The translations under genes and the position numbers were made by a program. A stretch of DNA of 64,000 nucleotides. Origin: Antedon bifida (Eukaryota; Echinodermata; Crinoidea; Comatulida; Antedonidae). Positions 25,401-36,638 of the stretch are shown piece by piece (the stretch's first letter is position 1; each line of letters starts with the position of its first letter). Under the pieces are notes generated by a model that saw only the letters and a list, made by a program, of their open reading frames with translations, ran no database searches and had not been told where the DNA came from. Location of the stretch: assembly GCA_963402885.1 (NCBI GenBank), contig OY727100.1, forward strand, positions 496,001-560,000. Direction: 5' to 3'.

Positions 25401-28400
25401 TGTGGATGGTGTGGGAATGAGAATAACCCAACACTTGGAAAGTAAGTACATACTTAGTTAATATCGTATATGAATAAGTGTTATCCCGTGATCAAGTATA
25501 ATCCGACCTAATTCTTAGACTAAATTTGAACTATACACTCCTACAGTACCTCCTAATTTTCGCCAAATTTCAAACCCATGCCCCTAGATTTATACTCAGT
25601 AATATATTGTCATTGTTATAAGTATGTAGAAGTGTAGGTTTGTTATTGGTTAGAAATAAAATTAGGCTCAACCCAATGATTACACACAAATTGCAGTCTT
25701 TAATTTAGTGTTTTTCTCCTCCAGTTGTCATTCAGGGGATTTCGTTGGTCCATCATCCAAACTCTCTTGTGAATCTCTTGTTGCGATTGATTACAACATC
25801 ACCACTAACGAGACTGCTGATTGGTCGTACGCAGAATGTCCGCCAGTAGAAGAGTGTCGGTTAGGTTTGGATAATTGCCATGAGAATGCTTTGTGTATCG
25901 ACACGGATGAATCGTTTTATTGCGAGTGTCTTCAGGGGTTTATAGGCGATGGATCTTTTGAGTGTAACAGAACGTATGTAGGCCTAAACTATAGCTTTTT
26001 TATTGTATTATTTACATGTTAGGGTACAGGAATGAGGCGTGTGTTGAAGACAGCAATACCAGGCTCTATTGTCCATGGGTTAATATGTTTCATGGTTTTC
26101 ACAAGCGCCTTGAGCACTTTTGTAGATATATGTGCTGTATAAATATTATTATTATGGGAAGAGAAGGAATCTCTGCTTTTCACGTTCAGTAGATTTTTCT
26201 CTCTGAGATTGGGTATATGAAGTTTATTTATGAGGCAGAATATAAGGAACATTTCAAACTTACTTGTGTATTCACAATGTTTATCTCAACCTTATTTGCA
26301 TACAGGTGCTACTATGATTGTGAACATGGACATTGTAGTGGGTCACCTGTTTATGATTGCATCTGTGATGTTGGTTGGACTGATGTTAATTGCTCAGTTA
26401 GTTGTGGATGTAATTATCACAGTACATGCATCAATGGGACTGGGTCATGTGATAGTTGCCAAGGTAATACATTAATGTTTATTCAAGTTATGATTATTAA
26501 TATTAATATTATTAGTTTCTGTTTATTAACAGATTAACAAGATTAAAAATCTTTTTATATTCAAACAGATTTGACAATGGGAGAGTTTTGTGAACTCTGT
26601 GTACCTGGTAGCTATGGTGATGCTACCACACAATATGGCTGCCATGACTGTGCTTGCAATAACCATGGCGACCCAAACATGGATGATTGTAACAACATTA
26701 CAGGTGTTTGTTTCTGTATAGATAACACAGGCGGTGATTACTGTCAACTGTGTGAGGATGGATATTATGGTGATCCAAGGTAAGACTAGAAATCCTACAA
26801 CAGTGGATTCAACCATTATAATAATGAGTTTAAAACAATAAATAAAAAAATTAATTTAAAAAAAAATAAAAAAATAATAATTTACAAATAAAAAAAAAAA
26901 GTTTTAAAAAAAATGTATAAAAATAATTTTAAAATAAAAATAATATTAAAAATGTACATTTTTTTTTAAACAGTCATGGTGGTAAATGCTATCTCGAATG
27001 CAAAGAGAAACTTGTGATAACTGATGTAACATCATCAACATTGGGATCTCATGAGGGGGATGGTGCTACCAATCCAGAACAAACATTGTGTAATTGGATT
27101 CTTACTGTTTTTGATGACCTTAGTCACCCTTCACCTTTGACACCAGTTCCTACTATATCCCTCTCTATTGAGGAGATATCTTTGATGTGTGGAGTAAGTT
27201 GAATTATTACTTATCATTCTTGTCATCTGATCCAATAAGGTTTATTGCAAATAGCTTGATTTCACAAGGAACTTCATTGTAGGTACACGTCATGACATTT
27301 GCTTCCAAACTTTTCCAACCATGCGCCGCCCATGCTATTTGCGATAAATCTTATTGTCCTGTGATATTTCTTTATTTATTTTTCAGTTTTGTTTAACATG
27401 TTTAAGACATTCAAAAAGTTGCAATTTTAAAAGATATTCTTCTAACATAAATCTATTGATCAATATCATGTTTTTTCCTAACTAATAATTCTCACTGTTA
27501 TTGATGACAGCGTGACTATGTATATGTGTATGACGGACTACCAAGCGCTATTTCAAGTAACTCTACTTTTGGTTCTATTCATCTTGCAAGTTTCTGTGAA
27601 GCAAACTCACTTGAAAAACAGACTGTTGTACAGGCAACATCAGGTCAGTATATTGCAGTTGGCACATCCACCATGCTCTGTCTAATACACTTCCAAACTT
27701 TATGGGACAAAAAATGTGATGTGGCCATATATGGCCATGATGATGATGTATCACTACCATATTTGAGCATATCACCACCATATTTGGGCACATCACACTA
27801 GTTTGATAGTGAAGACAGAACGTTATAGTAAACAGTACCTCTTGTTCATATAGTGAACATAAATGATAGTTTAATTGAATGCTTACTATTATTTATTGAT
27901 TCATCTTTTCTAGGTGTCATGACCATCATATTTGAGGCTGACACAAGTAGCAGCTCACCTTCCAGTGGTTTTAAAGCAATGGTTACTGTGCATGAATGCC
28001 CATCAGGTTGTCATGGTAATAGAGAGTGTATTAATGGGAAATGTGTTTGTCAAACTGGATTTGGTGGTGTGACCTGTGAACTTGAGCTTTGCCCTTTGAA
28101 CTGCAGCTATAGCAGAAGTCAAGGGATTTGTAATGAGGTAGGTGGAAAGATCTCTTGATTGTGTAAAATACATTCCAGTGATATTTTTTCAAAATGTCTG
28201 TCAAGATCGCAAGTTAATCATACGTCCACTGCATTATCAGTAAGAACATTATGACATTAAAACAAATCATAATGAGTGTGTTTAGTTGAGTAACTAATTT
28301 ATTAAATTTTTTAAGTGTAATCAATGGGGTTAAGTATGAATGGTGTAAACATTTTTATTTTAGAACTTTGGTTTGTGTGTTTGTGTCAATGGATTTGGTG

Positions 28401-31400
28401 GGGAATCATGTTCAGAAGAACTGAGCACAAGCAATGCCGTCTGGACCATGCTGTTCAACCCAGATATACACAATCACTCTGTTGCTGATTCGTTTCCATT
28501 AGGGGTCATGGGTCACACTATGGTGCTGAGAGATGATTCAATGGTTGTTTTTGGAGGCTACTCATTTCAAACAAATTCTAATGTTAACTCACTGTGGCAG
28601 TAAGTTCTAATTTGTTTTTCCTTTTTAAATTTCATTATTTTGTTATTGGTATATAGATTTTGCTTGTTTCTGGTAAATATCTTCTCTAACCAGAGTTTCA
28701 TTCATACAGTAGTAATACCTGCATGGTGAGTGTGGTCCTTTTTCCAAACATAACAGCTCATTTTGTGGCCTGATTACATTGTTTGTTTTCATTTTGTTAA
28801 GGTACAACCCAACAACCTCAAGTTGGAGTAAGGTGGTTAGTAATCAGGCCAGTAAGCCTCCTGCTAGGCATTTCCATGCTGCAGCCTACACGTCTGATAT
28901 CCTCTACATCTCAGGAGGCATTTCTGACTCTGGTGTGTTAAACGATTTCTGGGCCTACGGTTTTAAACAAAACAGCTGGACAGAACTTGAGGTCAGTTCA
29001 TTCACTTCTTTAAATGTTATATATTCATCTGATTAATTTCAAACTTTGAAAATACTACACATTATAATATACATTATTTATATACTAAGTCATTTTATTA
29101 TCATTTTCCAATAGGCTGTCAAACCCCTGGCTGGCCATACTTTGACTGTTGTAGATGATGAGCTGTTTTTGATAGGAGGATATTCCCCTGAAAATGGCTT
29201 TCTTGAGAAGTTGTTTGTATTTGATATACCAACAGATGAATGGGAAGAAAGAACAATGCAAGGCTCACCACCCACAGGTAAGAAACCATAGCATTGGGTA
29301 GGGTTAAGAATTAAGATAATTTAGAAAAACAAAAACTATGATAGGATTACATTTTCCGAATTTGTTTTTCAATAATTATTTTTTAAACACATTATTGTTT
29401 ATATATTGTATACATTTTTAGTAAAGTTTTCTTTTAATATATAAATTGAAAATGTTTACATTTCGATTTAGGTTTATATGGCCACTCAGCTGTGTATCAT
29501 GAACAGACAGGCGCCCTCTATGTTTTTGGAGGATATGGATTTCACGTTGATCTAGTGTACGCTTCAAATCAGTTGTACACCCTCCGTCCTAGTGAAGGTG
29601 TCTGGAGCATTTTACCAATAGAGTCAAATAGAGCTGTAAGATTCTAAAGCTATTTTTATAAATAGTTTTTCTATTATTAACAGGTTGAATAGATCATGTA
29701 CTATTCCATCATGAAATTTTCGCACCATTCAACTCCTTAACATTCATTATTTGTATACTATTGCATCATGAGGGTTCTTAAAGAAGATCTATCATTAAGT
29801 ATATTCTTCTGGTGATAGCAGAGTTTAACCTCAAGTTCCATTTACTGACAATTTGCTTGACCTTACCTGTATAATACTAATCAAATTTACAATGTTTGTT
29901 TCAGCCATTCTCACATGTATTTCACTCAGCTGTTAGCACGAATGACTATATGCTGGTAATTGGAGGTGCCACTGAGGAACATAATGTTTCTAGTACATTA
30001 ATGGCTTACTCCTATCAATGCAATGTTTGGTATGATCTGGGAATTAACAGTAAGTTAGTTTCTTAGTTTCAAACTTAATATTTGAGCACAAACTTAAGTA
30101 CTTAAGTAAGAAATGTTTCTCAATAGTAGTATACTCCAAAAGACAAACAGCATCAAGTTTTCACCATCACACAACAAACATACAGGTTTTGTTGTTTTTT
30201 TCCCCTGATATTTTCATTATTCTCATACCTTAGATTTTACTACTGGTCGTTCACCTCTACCAGCATCATCAGTAGCCGCTGTGGCATTTAATGTAAATAC
30301 AACGTATGTCTACGGTGGTTATAATGGCGTGACAAGTGGCGCCCTCTATAGATTGCATATACCGGATGACCTGTGTGCTATTTATGATGGCAATACAGAT
30401 GAATGTGTTAAAGTCCCAGGATGTTCTGCCTGTGTTACTAATACAACATCTAAATGTGCTTCTACAGGCAGGATAAGGTATTTTATTTTGTATATTGATT
30501 GATCACTTTCAGAATAATAATTCCATATATGCAAAAAACAATAAAAAAAAACAGAAAATCACACTAAAATAGGATTTTCTCCCATTTAGTGAAGAGATCA
30601 TAACAAATAGTTTGTAGTAGATCTAACTTTATATAATAGTATATGTCCAATTGTAATGCATTTTATGGAGTAATTCCAAGGCCTACTTTAAATTTAAGAT
30701 CCACTATTATGAAATGCATAGCTTTGAGGACAACATATCTGTACTGTATAAGTTATTATAAACAATATTGTGTTTGTAGTTGTTCTGGGACCTTTGATGA
30801 ACTTGTACCGGGTGAGGTGACGTGTTACGACCGTATTGTTAATCGTGTTTGTGAGCACGCTCAGACGTGTAGTGAATGTCTAGCCGTCTTTCCTTCATTT
30901 CCCAATGGACAACAGGTTTGCATTTTCAAATTGTTATAAGTCATGCAACCTTGCTACTGAATGACTTCAATACTGTGCTTGTATCTTTTTAGTTTGTTGA
31001 TTTGTTGATGTAGTGTACAAAAACAAACTTTTCCAATGTAGTGTTTTATATTTGACAATAAATGCTGTAGAAGCAGTGCTTTCATTCAAGATAATAATAA
31101 ACACATACATCCTTTTTAGCCTTGTAGATGGTGCAGGAACTGCACAGAAACAACGTGTGTGAAAAGGGATAAGAAATGTCCTCTTGTACGGCACTGTGGT
31201 CTGAGCAAGCCTAGTGAAGAGATTGTAATATCAACGGCTAGATGTACAATATGTGAAGCATCTAAGTGTGAAACATGTTTGTCAAAGGGATGTATGTGGA
31301 CAAGACAGTATGAACAAACAGGTGAGAGTTACATACATACATTGCATTATGTAAAGCTATCAAACTAGTTTGACAAAAATAGTGTGATGTGCCCTAATAT

Positions 31401-34400
31401 GGTAGTGATATGACATCGTCATGTCAATATATGGTCACATCACAATTTTTTTGTCACTTTTAAAGTTTGATAGTGTAGACAGAGCTTAAGATAAATATGT
31501 ATATTTTCTTTGTATGAATATATATTCAATTTCATTCTGAATAATGAACAAATCCTTTTCTGCAGGAGTTTTAACATTCCAGTTGTATACAGAACCTACT
31601 GTAGAATGGAGCTGCTTTCTAGAATCTCTTAAGGACTATGTTCCTGCCAGCTATGTCTTCCAAAGTTCCCCACCTGATGCATGCCCCACTAGGTGTCATC
31701 AACACAGTGACTGTAACACATGCTTAGATAGTACTGGTGCAGACGGAGGCTGGAAGGAGTGTTACTGGAGTAGGTGGTTGAATGAGGTAAGTCAGACTTA
31801 TTTTAGACGGACTTTATTATCAAATAATTTCAAACCATGTACTATATTTTACTATGTTTGACCATGAATAAATGAAATGAATTATTTCATCCTTCACAGG
31901 AAATTTACATGGTCGTACTTCAAGTTAATGATATTGAAAACTTAACTAACAATCTAAGTAAATGCATCAAAGAAATTATCTCTAGAAATTGTCATGATAA
32001 CATCATCGTAAACATAAAAGTACTGTAATCTTTGTTTGAATGTTACTGTTCACTATAAAAGCCTTTAGGGCATAAAGCCTTTAGGAACAGACCATTACAG
32101 TATGACTACATCTTGTTTATTCAATTACAGTGTTTGTCTCCAAGTTATCTGCTGCTTCGTTGTGCAACAGGAGAGTGTGGTACCATCATATCTGACCAAT
32201 CAGCTTATTGCCCAACCCCTTGCTACATGCTAACCATCTGTACTGACTGCATCAGTACTCCAGGCTGTGGTTGGTGTTCTGTTGATAATGCTAATGGTAT
32301 TGGTGTTTGTATGGAAGGGGGACTGTCCAGCCCTACTGGTGGTGTATGCCAAGGGAACGTGGTCAGTTTGTCTTCTGGAGAAATGCCTGGTAACTAATTC
32401 TTTATTTATTGGGTTTCTTTCTGTGCTTGAATATAATGATGAGGGGCTGTATTCACCCATCATGAATATTTCACTCAAGCCAGTAAATAATTAAGGTGTT
32501 CTCTTCAGTGATATTTGACTTAAGTGTGAATGGTGAATACGTCCACAGCACCATACACAGAACCTTAAGTTGTTATTCCCAGATACTTAGTTTACACCAC
32601 TTAATATTCATTTGTTTGTACTGTATATCTTTGACTGTAACAGCATATTCTCTCTTCTTAGCATACATGGCAAACTACACAGACATCAGCAGTGTAAGCT
32701 GGTCTTTCCTGGCATGCCCTCCTGAAAATGAGTGTCTGAATGGTCATAACATTTGTACAGACACACAGCTATGTAATGACACACAAGAGGGTTACTTATG
32801 TACCTGTAGATATGGATATGAGGCTGAAAGGTATTACTATTAAACACAATTCATTACCGATTTTATTCACAAACACAGAAAGTGTTATCACACATGCTCA
32901 ACCCCGGGGACTCCCAACAGCAAACATAATCACTTTCCATGGGACTTTCCAGCTGGTAGTGACAGAATAATTACAAAAATAATTTGAAATATATAAGTAA
33001 AGTGAATTGCTGAAAACCAATGAAACACTTACTATTACAGACTGTAACCTTAATTAGAATTAGTACTTTATACACTGTGTACAGTACAAGAAATTAAATG
33101 TTGTCCTTCTTTCCTTGTATTTTAGCATTTTAAGACAACTATCTTCCTTTCTTGTGTACAGTGTAAGTAATGACATTTGCCTTTGAATCTAACTATGAAT
33201 ATCAATTTAAATATATGTGTTTTCTTTTAATCTTCTATTAGCCCTGATAGCTGTGTTCCAGTGTGTAGCCCAGAATGTGTCCATGGCACATGTATAAATC
33301 CTGACGTTTGTGACTGTTTATTTGGTTATGTTGGTGTGGACTGTAGCTTGGCTTGTAATTGCAATGGACACAGTCATTGCTCTGGTGATGACGAGGCTGG
33401 ATTGAATGACTGTATACACTGTTCTGATAACACAATGGTATGTCACCATTTCTATAGTTTTTTTATCCATACCATTAATCTAAATAATGATCTTAAAGTG
33501 AAGAAATCACTAAAGCTCTGTCTACACTATCAAACGAGTTTGACAAAAAAGTATGATGTGCCCAAATATGGTGGTATGACATCATCATGTCCATATACTA
33601 TATGTGCACATCACATATTTTTGTCACATAAAGTTTGATAGTGTAAACAAGGCGTAAGACTTGATTACTTTTTTTCATTTCAGGGAAACAATTGTGAATA
33701 TTGCCAAGCATTGTTTGTAGGAGATCCGCGTGATGGCGGGACATGCACAAACTGCACCGTGTATTGCCATGGCAACAGTGATATATGTTTAACATCACAA
33801 GAATATAATTCAACAGTTACTGCTGGATTGAGTCTAACTCCAGAATTGGTAAGTCAAAGGTCATACATATAACTGTCTGTCATTCTGTAAAACAATTAGT
33901 TAAAGCACTGATTTGATATATTTACTGGATGGAAAGCTTTAAAATAAGATTTCTACCTATCTACCTTGATCTACCTTGATATTAAGACTTCTTAAGCTTT
34001 AAGCTTGTTTGTCTCTCTGAATACCTCCATCAGTGCGATTATACGGCGAGAACTGCTGTGGATGACAGTGCCAATGTTTCTCCAATTGGTTTTTGAATTT
34101 GTTTAATGTCTCTTCCACTAGGACATGACTGGGTAGGGTGGGTGTGGTGTTTCTAAAGTTCGACCAGACTACCTCCTTCTAGCATATTCATGAATGTTGG
34201 ATATTATATTATTTTCACTGTTGGAATTGTTGCTTTTAACCTAGGTGCAGGAAACGTTCACAAATGGCCCTGTGGAGAATGCATTATGTGTCAATTGCTC
34301 AGGGTACAGCAGCGGACAAAGATGTGAAACATGTATTGATGAATACTTTAAACAAAATGGAATATGCAGGCAGTATGTTTTATTTATTTTAAAATCCATT

Positions 34401-36638
34401 TTGCCAGAGGGAAGTGATATGCATGAACATTAATCTTGTAATTGTTCAACCTATAATGTACATATAAAACACATTTCTAATGAATATTTATTGGACAATT
34501 AAATTCTTTGGAAACCACGCATTCATTCATGAACACTTTGCTTTTTCCTTCATCATCGACATTTTTTTTTAGATGTGAATGTAATGGTCATTGGTCAACT
34601 TGTAACAAGGAGACTGGTCTTGATTGTAACTGTGCTAACAATACCCGTACGCCTCAATGTCCTGACAGCCTATTACAGGAACCTTGTTATGAACATCAGG
34701 TATTTAAATTTAAATGTACTTGGCATCTTAAAGAATATTTTTATTCAAATCGAAAAGCAAAATACAAATATGTGCTTATAAACTAATAACTAATAAGTCT
34801 CATTTGAGACTCAGGGAGGGAATTGTTTGACAGGGATGTGAGTTACAACCGTGGCACTAGATAAGGATTGAACCCTGGACCTTGGGATTCTAAGGCAATC
34901 ACATTAACCACCATTCTCTCCACTACAAGAATTTGCACCTAAAAAGAATATATAATTATAATGCAACACTAATATTTCTTTGTAGTGTTCCAAGTGTACT
35001 GAGCGGTATGTGGGTGAACCAACCAATGGGCACCAGTGTTACTTAGAAATGAGAGTGGAACAAGACTACTGCTTCTGGTCCCAGACACGTAAGTTAACCA
35101 CAGTCTGTTGTCACTAATTGCTGCAGTACTTATTTCACATTACTGCAGTAAGTTATTACTTCACTTATAATTCATAATCTTTTGTTTCATTTTTTTCTCT
35201 TTTTTTGCACTTTTGTTTTTCACAATCATTTTATTTTTTTTTTAGTTAACTAACAAAAAACACATAAATAACACTTAAAATCGTTGTTTTTACTAACAGA
35301 ATGTCCTATTAATTCTGAGCCTCTTCCATATGGCCGATCATCTTTTTTTGCCGTTCAACCAAAGTTTAAAAACTTGGATATCCGAATGACAATTGACGTC
35401 ACATACGGTAAACTTGATGTTTACGTTGCCTTTAATCACAGTATATTCACCGTTGATGTCAATAAAACCACCGGAATACACACAGTAAATATTGATGGTA
35501 ACGTCGAGTATGAAAAACAGAGTTACAGACGCAGACGCGACACTGACTCGGATTCTTACAAATATTACGAGATAACTGCAAGTGGGTTGAACACGTTTTT
35601 AACGGTGGAAACATCCAAGTTCATAGTTGTCGTATTTGATGTCCAAAATCGCTTAGTGGTGACTTTTCCGTATCTGAACCATCCGTTGGAAACCGGGAAA
35701 TTTTTTGTTACGCTTCTCGGGAAAAGTCCGGAACGTGATAACACGACGCAAGGAATCATGTATTATTACCAGGATCAGTTGCACATCGATTTGTTTGTGT
35801 TTTTCTCGGTGTTTTTGGCGTGTTTTTTCTTGCTTCTTGCGTTGTGCGTCATTGTTTGGCAAGCTAAGACAAGATTTGAGACGCATCGTGATCACCAGGA
35901 GAGACTCATACAAATGGAGACGATGGCGAGCAGGCCGTTCGGGAATGTTATGATCTTAATCGATGAAGATGAAGAAATCGCAAAAATGGCTTTGCTTAAA
36001 AAACAAAATCAAAAGGACAGTTCTCCTCCGCCCCTAGTAAGACGAGAGGTAAACCAATATTTCTTTTCAATAGTAACTAATACAGTAGTTGATAATCTAT
36101 TTTTAAGTTAATCCAATTTTATATATATTTTCATCCCGTTATTTTTGTATAGTATGTAACAAAATAAATTCCAAATTGGAAAAGTTTCTAGTACCATGGT
36201 TCTATAAAGTCCCATTCTAATCGAGTACAAGTTATTAATAAACATTGAATACAACGGATAATGTAATAATAATAATGTTCAATTTAATATAGAGCAAAAT
36301 ATAGAGCAAAATTGAATAATCAACATAAAAAAGTATATATTATCTATTTCATCCCTTTACAGGAGTATAATTTCCGTCCCGGAGTGATGACATCTGAGAT
36401 GGTTGATGACGGTATGGCTAACATTGGTACGTTGATTATCACACTGCCTGGTGTTGACATCCCGTCTAGGGCATGTCTAGGATCAGCACTGTTAACTGTT
36501 AAGCAGTACACCTCATCATTCCATACAAAAGAGATGCCAGTACCTCAGATACAATCTGTTAATCAGAAAGTGATTGTGCCAGAAGATTCTAGGCGCTGCC
36601 ACACAAGGCAGATGCCTAGACAGGTTTGGCAGACATAA
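14788..36638 (+). CDS. megf8: Multiple EGF-like domains protein 8
   Basis: Thirty-nine exons with GT-AG introns and consistent phases sum to 8265 bases, 2754 aa plus stop (human about 2845). Domain order is CUB, EGF, Kelch, PSI cluster, calcium-type EGF, laminin-type EGF, second CUB, EGF, second Kelch, PSI cluster, EGF/laminin EGF, membrane segment and short cytoplasmic tail. This double architecture separates MEGF8 from attractin. In vertebrates MEGF8 acts with MOSMO and the ubiquitin ligase MGRN1 to lower Smoothened levels and restrain Hedgehog signalling, and it affects left-right patterning. The cytoplasmic MASRPF motif (residues 2622-2627) and the terminal ACLGSAL segment are conserved. 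The ATG was chosen because TAA precedes it in frame. Exon coordinates are given in the nine module entries below. The membrane-proximal RRRR (2490-2493) and the repeat-encoded C-terminus are unusual. Confidence 0.95.
15771..15955 (+). mobile_element. Retroelement 3' tail with (ATT)n in MEGF8 intron 2
   Basis: A segment with AAAGACTCATTTATTCACCA and GCGCTTTACAAATTTCC ends in an ATT microsatellite. GCGCTTTACAA plus ATT repeats resembles the 3' end of many invertebrate non-LTR elements. Related pieces lie at 18697-18803 and 26085-26155. The family is not identified. Confidence 0.45.
16680..16803 (-). mobile_element. tRNA-derived SINE, copy 2 (SINE C), MEGF8 intron 3
   Basis: The minus strand shows TAGCTTGGTGGTTAACGTG (good A box) and GGTTCAATCCTGACC (good B box). 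This is the clearest of the three copies. Confidence 0.8.
18128..18592. repeat. Complex tandem repeat in MEGF8 intron 3
   Basis: A nested array. The short unit CAATGGACACCCCTATT repeats two or three times, and longer units of about 100-120 bp carry GGGGACACTTTCC, ATGAACGAGGGATATATG and TTTTATCACTACTGCC. There are about four long units, with alternating CCAACAACC and CCACAACCC variants. The open frames it creates are a by-product of the repeat. Confidence 0.9.
18697..18803 (+). mobile_element. Possible retroelement 3' tail fragment
   Basis: AAAAACTCATTTGTTCTG followed by TGGCGCTTTACAATGC resembles the tail at 15771-15955. It is short and diverged. Confidence 0.3.
19589..19774. mobile_element. 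Family A TIR element, MEGF8 intron 3
   Basis: A complete copy. The left end AAAGCTCTGTCTACACTATC is mirrored by GATAGTGTAGACAGAGCTTT at the right, and both sides are flanked by TA. Inner arms contain GATGTGCCCATATGTGG and GTATTTGGGCACATCACAC. There is no coding capacity, as expected for a MITE. Confidence 0.9.
19840..22380 (+). other. megf8: MEGF8 exons 4-10: first Kelch propeller
   Basis: Exons 19840-20014, 20280-20377, 20771-20990, 21122-21305, 21409-21551, 21768-21908 and 22212-22380 encode residues 229-604, opening with the end of an EGF (CECSEGFVGEDC). Kelch blades show the hydrophobic-Gly-Gly turn: WVFGG, IVFGG, YIFGG, IVFGG, MLVYGG and LLVTGG. Many introns fall inside the GG turn in phase 1, a regular blade-per-exon layout. 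Confidence 0.9.
20434..20580. mobile_element. Pogo/Tigger-like MITE, MEGF8 intron 5
   Basis: The ends CAGTCAACTCTCCCAATA and ATATTAGGAGAGTTGACTG are inverted repeats starting with CAG, and TA flanks both sides (20432-20433, 20581-20582). This is typical of Tc1/mariner-pogo derived MITEs. Just upstream the piece ATTACAGTCAACATAATACA is a partial duplication of the left end. Confidence 0.8.
22421..22560. mobile_element. Family A TIR element, MEGF8 intron 10
   Basis: AAAGCTCTGTCTACACTATC at the left is matched by TAGTGTAGACAGAGCTTT at the right, with TA next to each end. It is shorter inside than the intron 3 copy. Confidence 0.88.
22635..25441 (+). other. megf8: MEGF8 exons 11-15: PSI cluster
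   Basis: Exons 22635-22713, 22816-22957, 23105-23271, 24229-24435 and 24654-25441 encode residues about 605-1066. Repeated Cys-Gly-Trp-Cys type turns (CGWCATDQLC, CGWCVLERAC, CAWCSDRNLC, CAWCDDTQHC, CGWCGNENNP) mark PSI modules. Exon 15, at 788 bases, is the longest and carries several of them unbroken. HPDKVSILSS and GFIHPSG align with the human linker. Confidence 0.88.
23290..23846. mobile_element. 557-bp element with 21-bp terminal inverted repeats (family D)
   Basis: TTAAAGATGTATTGTCCC at the left end and GGGACAATACATCTTTAA at the right are exact inverted repeats. The interior has no coding frame. It lies in MEGF8 intron 13. A shorter relative is at 59323-59558. Confidence 0.8.
25725..26779 (+). 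other. megf8: MEGF8 exons 16-18: calcium-type EGF and laminin-type EGF
   Basis: Exons 25725-25973, 26306-26463 and 26569-26779 encode residues 1066-1272. CRLGLDNCHENALC is a calcium-binding-type EGF start; CDCEH-like and CGCNYHSTC segments begin laminin-type EGFs, followed by CQLCEDGYYGDP, the conserved end of such a module. Confidence 0.88.
26085..26155 (+). mobile_element. Retroelement 3' tail fragment, MEGF8 intron 16
   Basis: CAAGCGCCTTGAGCACTTTT followed by GCTGTATAAATATTATTATT is a common non-LTR 3' end motif. Only the last 70 bases or so are present. Confidence 0.45.
26974..28137 (+). other. megf8: MEGF8 exons 19-21: second CUB domain and EGF
   Basis: Exons 26974-27193, 27511-27643 and 27914-28137 encode residues about 1272-1464. 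DYVYVYDGLP is the CUB acidic strand. CPSGCHGNRECINGKCVC and GFGGVTCELELC form the following EGF. The intron after exon 20 carries a family A element. Confidence 0.88.
27675..27825. mobile_element. Family A TIR element, diverged, MEGF8 intron 20
   Basis: GCTCTGTCTAATACACTTCC and TAGTTTGATAGTGAAGACAG are diverged ends around the typical interior ATATTTGGGCACATCACAC, with a repeated CACTACCATATTTG motif. Confidence 0.75.
28364..30477 (+). other. megf8: MEGF8 exons 22-27: EGF end and second Kelch propeller
   Basis: Exons 28364-28599, 28802-28991, 29115-29277, 29472-29635, 29905-30049 and 30234-30477 encode residues 1465-1845. The first residues finish an EGF (NFGLCVCVNGFGG). Blades then show VVFGG, YISGG, FLIGGYSPENGF (nearly the human motif), YVFGG, LVIGG and YVYGG. 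The last exon enters the next PSI cluster. Confidence 0.9.
30780..32389 (+). other. megf8: MEGF8 exons 28-31: second PSI cluster
   Basis: Exons 30780-30915, 31120-31321, 31566-31786 and 32131-32389 encode residues 1845-2118. CRWCRNC, CMWTRQYEQTGE, CLSPSYLLLRC and CGWCSVDN align in order with human MEGF8 (CKWCTNC, CMWTRQFKRTGE, CLSPSYLPLRC, CGWCAWG). Confidence 0.9.
31353..31488. mobile_element. Family A TIR element, MEGF8 intron 29
   Basis: The left end is shortened (TAAAGCTATCAAACTAGTTT); the right end TTTGATAGTGTAGACAGAGC is intact. The interior has TATATGGTCACATCACA. Confidence 0.78.
33511..33656. mobile_element. Family A TIR element, MEGF8 intron 33
   Basis: The left end TAAAGCTCTGTCTACACTAT is intact. 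The right end AGTTTGATAGTGTAAACAAG is diverged. The interior has the typical ATGATGTGCCCAAATATGG. Confidence 0.82.
34800..34925 (-). mobile_element. tRNA-derived SINE, copy 3 (SINE C), MEGF8 intron 36
   Basis: On the minus strand GGTGGTTAATGTGATTGCC, then CAAGGTCCAGGGTTCAATCC, match copies 1 and 2 with moderate divergence. Confidence 0.75.
35300..36638 (+). other. megf8: MEGF8 exons 38-39: juxtamembrane, membrane segment, cytoplasmic tail
   Basis: Exons 35300-36048 and 36363-36638 encode residues 2414-2754. FAVQPKFKNLDIRMTIDVTY is strongly conserved with human. RRRR at 2490-2493 is followed by Asp and acidic residues. The membrane segment is about 2576-2601 (LFVFFSVFLACFFLLLALCV). MASRPF at 2622-2627 is the conserved cytoplasmic motif of the MEGF8/attractin family. 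ACLGSALLTVK aligns with the human C-terminus. The final 16 or so residues come from the first unit of a minisatellite. Confidence 0.92.

Larger units (their letters stand above)
32662..35088 (+). other. megf8: MEGF8 exons 32-37: EGF and laminin-type EGF repeats
   Basis: Exons 32662-32830, 33242-33437, 33684-33848, 34245-34372, 34573-34699 and 34986-35088 encode residues 2118-2414. CPPENECLNGHNIC opens a calcium-type EGF. CSPECVHGTC and CNCNGHSHC are EGF/laminin units. CECNGHWSTC and CSKCTERYVGEP close the array next to the membrane-proximal region. Confidence 0.88.

Noticed and set aside
35565-35953. Antisense and alternative frames over MEGF8 exon 38
   Set aside because: Shadows; the MEGF8 frame is conserved with human throughout the exon.
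14788-36638. Attractin (ATRN) as the identity of the large gene
   Set aside because: Attractin has one CUB and one Kelch propeller with a C-type lectin domain; this gene has two CUB-Kelch-PSI halves in MEGF8 order and closer motif matches to MEGF8.
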